Shown here in pieces: positions 9,089 through 16,569 of a stretch of DNA of 64,000 nucleotides (positions are counted from its first letter, which is position 1; each line of letters starts with the position of its first letter). The stretch comes from CATQHP01 sp965214915. Lineage in GTDB: Bacteria; Acidobacteriota; Terriglobia; Bryobacterales; UBA6623. The stretch lies in the NCBI GenBank assembly GCA_965214915.1, contig CBDCCP010000001.1:2108001-2172000 (forward strand). Reading direction: 5' to 3'. The position numbers were made by a program, and so were the translations under genes. The notes beneath the pieces are model-generated. The model worked only from the letters and a program-made list of their open reading frames with translations. It was not told the DNA's origin and ran no database searches.

Positions 9089-9534
9089 AGCTGGGGCGTG
9101 TTAACACTAACAGGGTACGGCAAGAGTCCGGTGGGCAGGGTAGGCGCCATAGAGCGATGCGATAGAGAACAGACGTTAACGGAACTCGGGATTTTGATTT
9201 CTGCCGGGCGGGTCGAGCAGTTCGTAACCCTTCGGGCGAGCCGTTGTGCGGGGCGGCAAGACACCTCAGCGTCCGTTGGCTTGTTCGTTGGGCAGTGGCG
9301 CTCTTCCGGTTCGCCTTGCTCTGCGGCGAGTGAGCGCGGGAACCTCTGGCGCCGCCGTCGGAACCGATCGCCCCGCCGTCAAACCGGGCGCTCACCTGGC
9401 GCCGAAAATGCTTGGCAACCGAGAAGCTGGATTGGCTACACTCTGTAAGCGGAGGGCTGCTTGTCTTCTGTGGCGCTAACGTTTTGTGCGTAAATGTTTT
9501 AGGCCACATCAGGCAGCCCTTTTCCTACCCCCTG
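9089..9534. other. 446-bp segment of unknown origin between two glycosyltransferase fragments
   Basis: No recognisable gene. Short open frames exist on both strands but give low-complexity Arg/Ser-rich peptides without family character. It contains two GTTAAC sites (about 9099 and 9174) and a CGCTAACGTTTTG stretch near the right end, but I found no terminal repeats or transposase. It sits exactly where the N-terminal fragment ends and the C-terminal fragment begins, so it may be inserted DNA or filler from a recombination event. Confidence 0.5.
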
Positions 9535-9825
9535 GTGAAATATCCGGGCTATCTCGCCGAAGGTCAACCGGTGTCGATCATCGAAGACATGGCCTACGGG
9601 CGCGTCGTGATCTCCACGGACTACCGGGCCATCCCAGACCTGGTCGTCGACGGCGTGCTGATCGAACATGGCCGGCCGTATCGGATGGCGGACGCCATGC
9701 GCCGCATCGTCGGAGATCCGCGCCGGTACGAAGCGATGAGCAGCGCGGCGTGCAAGCACTACGCCAGGCGCTTCACGATGCAGCGACGCCTGGATGCGAT
9801 TGTTCCCCTTCTGGAGGGTGCGTGA
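9535..9825 (+). pseudogene. C-terminal fragment copy of the GT4 gene at 7570-8751
   Basis: The frame encodes LAEGQPVSIIEDMAYGRVV, then TDYRAIPDLVVDG and RRFTMQRRLDAIVPLLEGA, matching the last 95 or so residues of the intact GT4 gene closely. The two-residue step TG in VTGMLIE is missing. The whole N-terminal domain and the first part of the donor domain are absent. The TGA stop overlaps the GTG start of the next flippase in a GTGA arrangement, so the fragment probably still serves for translational coupling, or did so before truncation. Confidence 0.8.
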
Positions 9826-11162
9826 ACGTCGCTTCCCTGCGTTCAGGCTCGGCGTCCGCGGCGCGCGTGGCGCGGCACACGTTCTGGATGGGCGCCGTGA
9901 CCTTGGCCCAATTGCTCAGCGGCGTCGCGATGCTTGCACTCTCCGCACGCATCCTGGGGCCGAAGGACTTCGGCGTGCTGGCCATTGTTACCAGCACATC
10001 GGCCATTTTCTACGCCTTCATGCGGGTGTCCGGCGACGATGTGATTACCGCCTTCGTGATCCGCAGCATGACGGCCGGACACCACGCCGCCACCGCCGCC
10101 ACGCTGCGGATGGCCTTCGTCTCCGTCCAGGGGCTGGCGCTCGTGGCCTATGCGCTGTTCGCGGCGTTCACGTTGACGGCCGGCGAATTGGTCGGCGTGG
10201 CGCAGGCGCATGCCGGCGTCATGCTGGCGTGCGGACTGGCCGGCCTGCTGATGGCGACGCATCGGGAATGCCTGGCGGCGTTGCGGCTCGCGGATCGGCT
10301 GCCCCTGGGGTTGACGGCCGTGGCGGCGGGCGCCTTGGTTCGCGCCGCGGCGCTGCTCGCCGTGTGGCGGACCGGCGGCGGATTGATGCCGGTGTCGTGG
10401 GCCATCGTCGCCGGAGCGGCCGTCACCGGGACCGGGCTGTTCGCCGCGGCGGCGATGTCCGCCGGGCGGGACCGGCTGCCGCGCTTCCTCCACGGATGGT
10501 CGGTCAGGGTCCCGCGGGACGTCGTTCGGTTTCAACTGGTTTCGTTCAGTCAAACCAAGGTGGGGGCGTTGTACGGGCATCTCGACGTGCTGCTGTTGGG
10601 CGCGCTGATCGGCCCGGTACAGGCCGGGATCTACCGGGCGGCGCGGCGCCTGATCGACGTGACGACCACACCGGCGGAACCGCTGTCCCTGAGCGTACAG
10701 GCCGACTACAGCCGCCGGTGGTACGCCTCGGATGGCGTTGCGGTGCGGAGGCTGTCCCGCCGGTTCACGATGGCGGCGGTGACGCTGGCTATAGCGATCT
10801 ACGGACTGCTGATCGTCCTGCACCGCCCGGTCGTGCGCATGGCGCTCGGCCCGGACTTCGAGGAGGCCGTCGAGCCGCTCCTCATCATGATCCCCGGCGC
10901 CTTCGCGATCGTCAGCGTCGCCGCACTGCGGGTCCTGCCGGCGGCGACGGGCCGTGCGTGGCCCTCGCTGATCTGGACGGCCGTCGCTCTTGCCGCACAA
11001 CTGTCCACGCTGCTGCTCCTAGTGCCCACGCACGGCGTGGCGGGCGCCGCGTGGGCGTACACCGTCTATCAAATGGTGCTTGCCGCGGCGGTCGTCGCGT
11101 TCGCTGTCGCCATCGGGCGTCGCAGCCGCCATAAGGAGGGTCATGCCGAATACGCCGAATAA
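9822..11162 (+). CDS. Polysaccharide flippase/O-unit exporter (Wzx-like)
   Basis: Polytopic MOP-superfamily protein of 446 residues. The N-terminus HTFWMGAVTLAQLLSGVAML and SARILGPKDFGVLAIVTS is the standard opening of Wzx/RfbX-type flippases; about 12 membrane segments follow, with the mid-protein QAGIYRAARRLIDVTTTPAEP typical of the family. The start is GTG 9822 with ggagg 7 bases upstream, overlapping the stop of the glycosyltransferase fragment. It is different in sequence from the flippase at 1036-2388, so the cluster has two, perhaps serving two glycans or reflecting merged clusters. The next GT4 gene overlaps its last 20 bp. Confidence 0.82.
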   Translation: MNVASLRSGSASAARVARHTFWMGAVTLAQLLSGVAMLALSARILGPKDFGVLAIVTSTSAIFYAFMRVSGDDVITAFVIRSMTAGHHAATAATLRMAFVSVQGLALVAYALFAAFTLTAGELVGVAQAHAGVMLACGLAGLLMATHRECLAALRLADRLPLGLTAVAAGALVRAAALLAVWRTGGGLMPVSWAIVAGAAVTGTGLFAAAAMSAGRDRLPRFLHGWSVRVPRDVVRFQLVSFSQTKVGALYGHLDVLLLGALIGPVQAGIYRAARRLIDVTTTPAEPLSLSVQADYSRRWYASDGVAVRRLSRRFTMAAVTLAIAIYGLLIVLHRPVVRMALGPDFEEAVEPLLIMIPGAFAIVSVAALRVLPAATGRAWPSLIWTAVALAAQLSTLLLLVPTHGVAGAAWAYTVYQMVLAAAVVAFAVAIGRRSRHKEGHAEYAE

Positions 11163-12435
11163 ATCCCGGCGCTTGGGTAAGTGTATAATGGCCGCTGTAA
11201 TGGCAGTCCCGCAGTGCGTGTTCAGACCCGGCGATCTCCCCGGCCTTCAACCGGAACGCGAGCGTGAGATAGCGGTGAGGCCGGCGTGGACCGGTGCCGG
11301 CTGGAGGATCGCGCTCTTCGTGCCCTCACTCGCCGGCGGCGGCGCCGAGCGCGTCGTGCTGGAGGTCGCGCGGCAGTTGGCGCGGCGCGGATGCGTCGTC
11401 GACCTGGTGGTCACCCGCAGCGGTGGGGCGCTCTGGGAATCGGTTCCGGAGGATGTCCGCTTGATCAATCTGAACTCCTGGAAGACACTGACCTGTCTGC
11501 CCGCGCTGGTCCGCTACATCCGGCGCGATCGACCGTCCGTGCTGCTTTCCGCCTTGACGTTCGGGAACCTGACGGCTCTGGTCACGAAGAAGCTCTTTGC
11601 CCGACATCTGCGTCTGATCGTGAGCCAGCACAGCACGTACACGGTCGAGGGTCAGGGCAGAGGGATCACGTTCCGCACGGCCAACCACCTCCTGAAATGG
11701 CTGTTGCCTGCCGCTGACGCGATTGTCGCCGTCTCATTCGGCGTGGCCGAAGACCTGAAGCGCGCGGCTCCGCGGGCGGGCGGCCTGATATCGGTCATCC
11801 CGAATCCGGTGGTGTCTCCCGCCCTCGCCGAACAAGCCAAGCTGCCGCTGGAGCATCCCTGGTTCGGCGACCCGCGGACACCGGTGATTCTCACCGCCGG
11901 CCGGCTGTTCATCCCACAAAAGGACCAGCCGACGCTGCTCCGAGCCTTCGCGGAGGTGCTGAAGTCGCGTCCCGCGCGGCTGGTGGTGCTCGGCGAAGGG
12001 CCGGACCTGAACAGCCTGACGACCCTCGCCCGCGAGCTGGGTATCCGGGCGCACGTCGATTTTGCCGGATTCAGGCCCAACCCGTTCGCCTACATGGCAA
12101 AGGCGCGGGTATTCGTGCTCTCTTCCGTTTGCGAAGGGCTGGCCATCGTGCTGGTCGAAGCCATGGCGTGCGGCACGTCCGTGATCAGCACGGACTGCCC
12201 CAACGGTCCACGAGAGATACTGGAAGGCGGCAAGTGGGGACGCTTGGTGCCCGTGGGCGACTGGCGATCGCTGGCGCGGGCGATACGGGAAACGCTCGAT
12301 CGTCCGGTCGCCCCGGAGCATCTGATCGCCAGGGCAAACCACTACTCCGTGGCTGCGGCGATGGAGCGGTACCTGGAACTGCTGAATCACGTTGCGCCCG
12401 TTGCGCCGGCTCCACCGGAAGCCGCATACCAATAA
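11143..12435 (+). CDS. GT4 glycosyltransferase
   Basis: GT-B glycosyltransferase of 430 residues. Seen: RIALFVPSLAGGGAERVVLEV near residue 50, VSQHSTYTVEGQG, VILTAGRLFIPQKDQPTLLRAF opening the donor domain, VVLGEGPDLN, and SSVCEGLAIVLVEAMACGTSV followed by CPNGPREILEGGKWG. This is the pattern of N-acetylgalactosaminyl- or glucosyl-type GT4 enzymes. I start at ATG 11143 because aaggaggg lies at 11133-11140, though that spacing is short; ATG 11188 is possible. Its stop shares a base with the ATG of the ligase (TAATG). A broken copy of its N-terminal part is at 8828-9088. Confidence 0.83.
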   Translation: MPNTPNKSRRLGKCIMAAVMAVPQCVFRPGDLPGLQPEREREIAVRPAWTGAGWRIALFVPSLAGGGAERVVLEVARQLARRGCVVDLVVTRSGGALWESVPEDVRLINLNSWKTLTCLPALVRYIRRDRPSVLLSALTFGNLTALVTKKLFARHLRLIVSQHSTYTVEGQGRGITFRTANHLLKWLLPAADAIVAVSFGVAEDLKRAAPRAGGLISVIPNPVVSPALAEQAKLPLEHPWFGDPRTPVILTAGRLFIPQKDQPTLLRAFAEVLKSRPARLVVLGEGPDLNSLTTLARELGIRAHVDFAGFRPNPFAYMAKARVFVLSSVCEGLAIVLVEAMACGTSVISTDCPNGPREILEGGKWGRLVPVGDWRSLARAIRETLDRPVAPEHLIARANHYSVAAAMERYLELLNHVAPVAPAPPEAAYQ

Positions 12436-15383
12436 TGGCCACCGAGTCACCAGCAGCCAACTCGGCGGCACGGCGGGCAGTGCGCCGGTTCTTCCATTCC
12501 CGTCAGGATTTGGCGGGGCTGATCTTCGTCCTGTTGATGATGACCATCTTCGCTCAGGCGTGGTTCGCCAGCACTCCGCTGCCGCTCGGGGGGCCGAACG
12601 TCGTGCTCGCTGGTATGGCGGTCTTCCTGTTGCTGTTTCATCTCGCGTCGCGTGCTGCATCGTCATGGAAACGCTCCACTGGCGTTCCCGCCGTCGTCGA
12701 GGACTTCCGCAATGACTTGCTCCCGGTAATTCCGGCGATAGCGGTGTCGGCGTTGCTGGCGGCATGGATGCTGGCGGTCTATCTGCGCACCGATACGCTC
12801 GATCCGACACGGTTGGGGCGGATGGCGCTGGGCGTCGGTGTGCTGTTCGCGGCGTACCTGTCCGTGGACAGTATTTACCGGGTCAAGCTCATGCTGCTGG
12901 CGACCATCGTGGCGACTGTCGTATCCGCGCTGTTCGGCTTCGCCGTGCTCCTTGTCGGCGATCCTTTCCTGACCATGTGGCTGCATCTTGCCGACGTGAG
13001 CATGGACAAGCTGAGTGACGTCTTCACCAAGGGCAGAATGGCCGGGCTCGCCCTGAACACGCAAATCTTCGCTGGGCAAGTCGCTGTCGGCATCCTTCTG
13101 TCCTTCGCCGCCCTCCTGTACGACTCCTTCGGGAACGGCAGCGCGCCCGGAAAAACCTGCAGAGCCGCCCTGTTCGTCGCGTTGATGACCATGATGACGG
13201 CGCTCGTTGTCAACGCCACCCGCTCCGCCCTCCTCGGTGTGCTCGTCAGCGCCGGCGCCATCGCCTTGTCGTCTCTGAGAGCGCCGCGTCGTCGCCGGCG
13301 TCTGCTCTTCATCGTGCCGTTGATGGCAATCTGGCTGCTCGCATTTTTCAACCCCGTATTTGCGGTCCGGGACGTCGTCAGCCTCTTGGATAGCGACCGT
13401 CCGGCGGCGGTCGACGGTCTCCTCGCAGGCAGCCACAGACTCGCTGACCGTAGTGACCGCGCGGTCAAAGCCCATGCGATTGCAGGGATTACCGCCGGAC
13501 TGGTGTATACGGTACAACTGCGCGCACGGAACGACCGCGGATTTGGGGACGCGGTCGAGATTGCCGCCAAGGCGGAGAACGACGGCCGCTTGACGCTGAT
13601 CTGGGACGATCCCAACGACCCGGACATCACCGGCTATCAGTTCCGGCTGCGGGCGGCCGGGGAAACGGAGTGGCGGCCGTGGCGAGATTTCATTACCTTT
13701 CTGCACATCGGCAGCCAGGTCGTTGACGGTCCCGGCGCCGACCACGGCGTACTCAATCTACCCACAGAGTCAAGATCCGTGCCGCTGACTCGATTCGTGG
13801 CGGGAGGGGCCCGCGTCGACGCGGACGGAGAGTGGCAACTGAACACGCGCGATGCCATCACGTGGGAGATCGACGCGTCGGCCACATCCGGAACGAGACG
13901 GCTGCTCGTTGCCGAGGCGGATGAGTCGGAGCGAACAGATCTGGCGGTTGTGCGGCCGGGAAGCACGGTTCGTGTCGAAGCAGATGCCGCGAACTGGGGC
14001 GAGTACAGGGTGTCCAATGTGTTCGCGACGGACGTGCGGGTGGTTTTCCGCCTCTCGGAGCTCACGGCCTCGGCCGGTAATCGGGCCTCACTGATAGAGG
14101 GTAGCTCCGCTGTGCTCTCCTACGAGCATACGCGTACTGTTTACAACTCGACCCTGGAAGGCCTTGCCGCAGGCCCCGGCCGGCTTGCCGGCCGGGGCGA
14201 CCGCCCGATCATCGGCCACACGATTGGGGGGGTGAATTCGCAGAAGCGCTACGAGGTGCAACTACGCGCGCGGTTCGGCCAGGAATACGGCGTGGAGAAC
14301 TGGATTGCCGCTGTGGCAGGGCGCGAGGGCGCCTTGATCCTGACCTGGATCGACCCCGACGATCCGGGCGTCACCGGCTACCAGTTCCGCCTGCGGCGTG
14401 GCGACGCGCAGTGGACGCCGTGGCTGGACTTCGTTCCTACCCTAAGTAGCAAAGGCCCGATCATTGAGGTTTTCGCCGACAGCGACGGCCCTGCCAACAG
14501 CAATGGCCGCCCAATCATCCGCCACATTATCACGTGTCGGATCCCGGGGCGGCAGGACTCAAGGCAGGAATGCACGGCGCAACTGCGCGCCCAGAACGAA
14601 TACGGATACGGCCCGGCGAGCGCCGAGATATCCGCCAATGCCGTGCGCGACGGCGGCCTCACGCTGGCTTGGCGCGAGCCCGGTGACCTGACAGGCATCG
14701 TCGCCGGCTACCAGTTCCGCCTGCTGTCGCCCGCCTATGGGATGTGGCTGCCGTGGCGGGATTTCACGCCCTCCGTGGGCGGCTACCGACAGTCCACGCC
14801 GGACGCGATTTACGACGCGCGCGCCATGCAGGAGCGGCTAACCGCGACGCGTGTCGCCCACGCTCTGTCCGCTGCAGGGCTGAATGTGAACCCGCGCATC
14901 GGCGAGATTCTGAACCGGTCGGCCGAAATGCGGATACACATGGCAATCACGGCGTTCCGATACGCTTTGGACCATCCGCTAGGAACGGGCGTGTACGCTC
15001 CAACCATGTCACACGTGAGCGCAGAGCTGGAACCCCGGAAGAAAGCAAGTATCTTGTCCATGGTGCCGCACAACCAGTTTCTGAACGTTCTCGTGTTCTT
15101 CGGATATCCCGGCTTTATTCTGTCCATCCTGTTCTACGGGCTGGTGCTGCGGTCGGTGACACGCACCATGCGCGTCTTGTTGCACGCGCCGACGACGATT
15201 CTCTCCGGTCTCACCGTCGCCGTGGCCGGAGCGATAGGCGCCTATTCGGTCATCTCCCTCCTGTTTTCTTCCGGACCGTTCGTAGCTGACTGGAGCCACT
15301 TCCTCCTTGTCGGGCTGGTGTTCAGCATCCAGAGAATCGTCACAGTGAATAATCCGCCAGTATCCCACACCAGAAGTTATTGA
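12435..15383 (+). CDS. O-antigen ligase/polymerase (Wzy_C type) with inserted FN3-like periplasmic modules
   Basis: Membrane protein of 982 residues. Residues 25-310 form about ten hydrophobic segments with NATRSALLGVLVS (the SRg-type motif of the family at 260-272). The usual long periplasmic loop then follows, but is about 470 residues longer than normal (313-785) and contains three repeated modules. The Wzy_C hallmark PHNQFLNVLVFFGYPGF is at 878-894, followed by the last membrane segments. It should join or polymerise lipid-linked glycans in the periplasm. Typical members have 400-500 residues. The start ATG overlaps the upstream stop. The final codons and the TGA lie inside the left end of an IS630 element, so the natural C-terminus was altered. 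Confidence 0.8.
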   Translation: MATESPAANSAARRAVRRFFHSRQDLAGLIFVLLMMTIFAQAWFASTPLPLGGPNVVLAGMAVFLLLFHLASRAASSWKRSTGVPAVVEDFRNDLLPVIPAIAVSALLAAWMLAVYLRTDTLDPTRLGRMALGVGVLFAAYLSVDSIYRVKLMLLATIVATVVSALFGFAVLLVGDPFLTMWLHLADVSMDKLSDVFTKGRMAGLALNTQIFAGQVAVGILLSFAALLYDSFGNGSAPGKTCRAALFVALMTMMTALVVNATRSALLGVLVSAGAIALSSLRAPRRRRRLLFIVPLMAIWLLAFFNPVFAVRDVVSLLDSDRPAAVDGLLAGSHRLADRSDRAVKAHAIAGITAGLVYTVQLRARNDRGFGDAVEIAAKAENDGRLTLIWDDPNDPDITGYQFRLRAAGETEWRPWRDFITFLHIGSQVVDGPGADHGVLNLPTESRSVPLTRFVAGGARVDADGEWQLNTRDAITWEIDASATSGTRRLLVAEADESERTDLAVVRPGSTVRVEADAANWGEYRVSNVFATDVRVVFRLSELTASAGNRASLIEGSSAVLSYEHTRTVYNSTLEGLAAGPGRLAGRGDRPIIGHTIGGVNSQKRYEVQLRARFGQEYGVENWIAAVAGREGALILTWIDPDDPGVTGYQFRLRRGDAQWTPWLDFVPTLSSKGPIIEVFADSDGPANSNGRPIIRHIITCRIPGRQDSRQECTAQLRAQNEYGYGPASAEISANAVRDGGLTLAWREPGDLTGIVAGYQFRLLSPAYGMWLPWRDFTPSVGGYRQSTPDAIYDARAMQERLTATRVAHALSAAGLNVNPRIGEILNRSAEMRIHMAITAFRYALDHPLGTGVYAPTMSHVSAELEPRKKASILSMVPHNQFLNVLVFFGYPGFILSILFYGLVLRSVTRTMRVLLHAPTTILSGLTVAVAGAIGAYSVISLLFSSGPFVADWSHFLLVGLVFSIQRIVTVNNPPVSHTRSY
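13428..13694 (+). repeat. FN3-like module 1 in the ligase loop (residues 332-420)
   Basis: Contains YTVQLRARNDRGFGDA, LTLIWDDPNDPDITGYQFRL and WRPWRDF. The order resembles the end of one fibronectin-III fold running into the next. It shares the GSHRLADRSDRAV lead-in with module 2. Confidence 0.65.
14169..14444 (+). repeat. FN3-like module 2 in the ligase loop (residues 579-670)
   Basis: Contains YEVQLRARFGQEYG, LILTWIDPDDPGVTGYQFRL and WTPWLDF, aligned without gaps in the core to module 1. The 160 residues between modules 1 and 2 are a different, beta-rich stretch. Confidence 0.65.
14173..14198. repeat. 12-bp perfect palindrome with 2-base loop inside the ligase gene
   Basis: GCCCCGGCCGGC, TT, GCCGGCCGGGGC. 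It lies at the start of module 2 and encodes GPGRLAGRG. The aligned bases of module 1 (13432 onward) do not form such a hairpin. Confidence 0.75.
14475..14774 (+). repeat. FN3-like module 3 in the ligase loop (residues 681-780)
   Basis: Contains AQLRAQNEYGYGPAS (the classical end of an FN3 fold), LTLAWREPGDLTGIVAGYQF and WLPWRDF. It directly precedes the return to the membrane-proximal catalytic part. Confidence 0.65.
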
Positions 15384-15389
15384 CCAGTA
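15371..15389 (+). repeat. IS630 left terminal inverted repeat
   Basis: Pairs with 16267-16285 at 15 of 19 positions. It supplies the last four codons and the TGA stop of the upstream ligase gene. Confidence 0.65.
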
Positions 15390-15430
15390 GAACAAGTTTG
15401 CGGTACGGTCAACGAGGGAGGGGGCGGATC

Positions 15431-16299
15431 ATGCCGAATCATTATACACGGGAGATTCCAGAGGTTTCGCAGGAGCAGCGCAAAGAGTTGCAAGGCCGGC
15501 TGCGGCGGCGGAAGACAGCGCAAGCGCCGGCTCTGCGGGCGCGCATTATATTGCAAAGCGCCGAGGGCAAGAGCGATCGAGCCGTGGCGAGCGCGTTGGG
15601 CACGACGCGGGCCACGGTGGGCAAGTGGCGGCGGCGGTTCCTGCATCAGGGCTGCGACGGCTTGCGTTGTTCGTCCAAAAAGTGCGCGATATCGTCGGCT
15701 TGTACCTGCATCCGCCCGAACGGGCGGTGGTGCTGTGCGTGGACGAGAAAGCGCAAATCCAGGCGCTGGATCGCACCCAGCCCGTGCTGCCGATGCGTCC
15801 GGGACTGCCCGAGCAGCGGACGCATGACTACAAGCGGAACGGAACGACCTCCCTGTTCGCAGCCTTGAACACGGCCACCGGCGAGGTGCTCGGCAAGTGT
15901 TTCCGCAAGCATCGCGCACTGGAATTCAAGAAATTCCTGGCGCTCATTGACCAAACGGTTCCGCAGCAACTCGACATCCATCTCGTGCTGGACAACTACG
16001 GCACGCACAAGACGGCGATGATCCACAATTGGCTGGCTCGCCGTCCGCGTTTCCAACTGCACTTCACACCCACCAGCGCCTCCTGGATCAACCAAGTCGA
16101 ACGCTGGTTCGCGGAAATCACGCGCCGGCAGATTCGGCGTGGAACCCATCGCAGCACACAAGCGCTGGAGCAAGCGATCCGCGAATACCTCGCCGTTTAC
16201 AACCAGGACCCCAAGCCCTTTGTCTGGACCAAAACCGCTGATCAAATCCTCGAATCACTCAAAACATACTGTATAAGAACTTCTGACTGGATTCCCTAG
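15431..16299 (+). pseudogene. IS630-family transposase, deleted and frameshifted
   Basis: The first 75 or so residues (from ATG 15431) give the helix-turn-helix part, with VASALGTTRATVGKWRRRFL. At about 15658 the frame changes, and the protein resumes as LFVQKVRDIVGLYLHPPERA. By comparison with usual IS630 transposases of about 350 residues, some 65 residues between these parts are gone. The DDE residues survive in the second frame: D in LCVDEKAQ, D in VLDNYGTHK and E in NQVERWFAE. No single reading frame joins DNA-binding and catalytic parts, so it is almost certainly inactive unless a frameshift is programmed, which the deletion makes unlikely. Confidence 0.85.
16267..16285 (-). repeat. IS630 right terminal inverted repeat
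   Basis: Partner of 15371-15389. The transposase stop lies 14 bp outside it (16299), so the last residues are read from flanking DNA. Confidence 0.6.
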
Positions 16300-16488
16300 A
16301 GAGCCGGATCCCTCCTCTATTCCAATCGAAAGACAAGCCCCAAGAGCCGGCAAGGGGAATGGAGAAATGATCGGCGGACAATTCTGCGCATCGAGTTGGA
16401 CGCGCAATTGACCATCCTCGCCGCAAGGGCGCTCTCACCGCGGGATGCCGCCGGCGCTGCAAGAACCACCCATAGGAACGGTCAACTT

Positions 16489-16509
16489 TTAAACGGAAGT
16501 TTCAGGGCT
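16489..16509 (+). repeat. IS1634 inverted repeat, left
   Basis: Exact reverse complement of 18438-18458 over 21 bp. Confidence 0.9.
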
Positions 16510-16569
16510 GATCGGGTATAAGTCACTGCTGTAGTGGGGGTTATGTCTTTCTCGGGTGTTTGGTTCTGG

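Larger units (their letters stand above)
15371..16285 (+). mobile_element. IS630-family element, degenerate
   Basis: About 915 bp bounded by imperfect inverted ends: left cagaagttattgaccagta (15371-15389) and right tactgtataagaacttctg (16267-16285), 15 of 19 positions pairing. It carries a single transposase gene with a frameshift and an internal deletion. I did not find the TA target duplication usual for the family. The left end overlaps the last codons of the ligase gene, so the element inserted in or just after that gene. Confidence 0.75.

Noticed and set aside
9089..9534. Group II intron between the glycosyltransferase fragments
   Set aside because: A stretch GAGCCGTTGTGCGG recalls domain V, but the pairing half, the GUGYG start and the reverse transcriptase are absent.
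12129..12434. Longer N-terminus of the ligase inside the preceding glycosyltransferase gene
   Set aside because: The frame is open, but the upstream gene is real in another frame and the ligase ATG at 12435 directly precedes the protein-like sequence.
15365..16290. TA target duplication for the IS630 element
   Set aside because: The bases next to both inverted ends are AC, not TA, and the ends are imperfect, so I do not claim a duplication.
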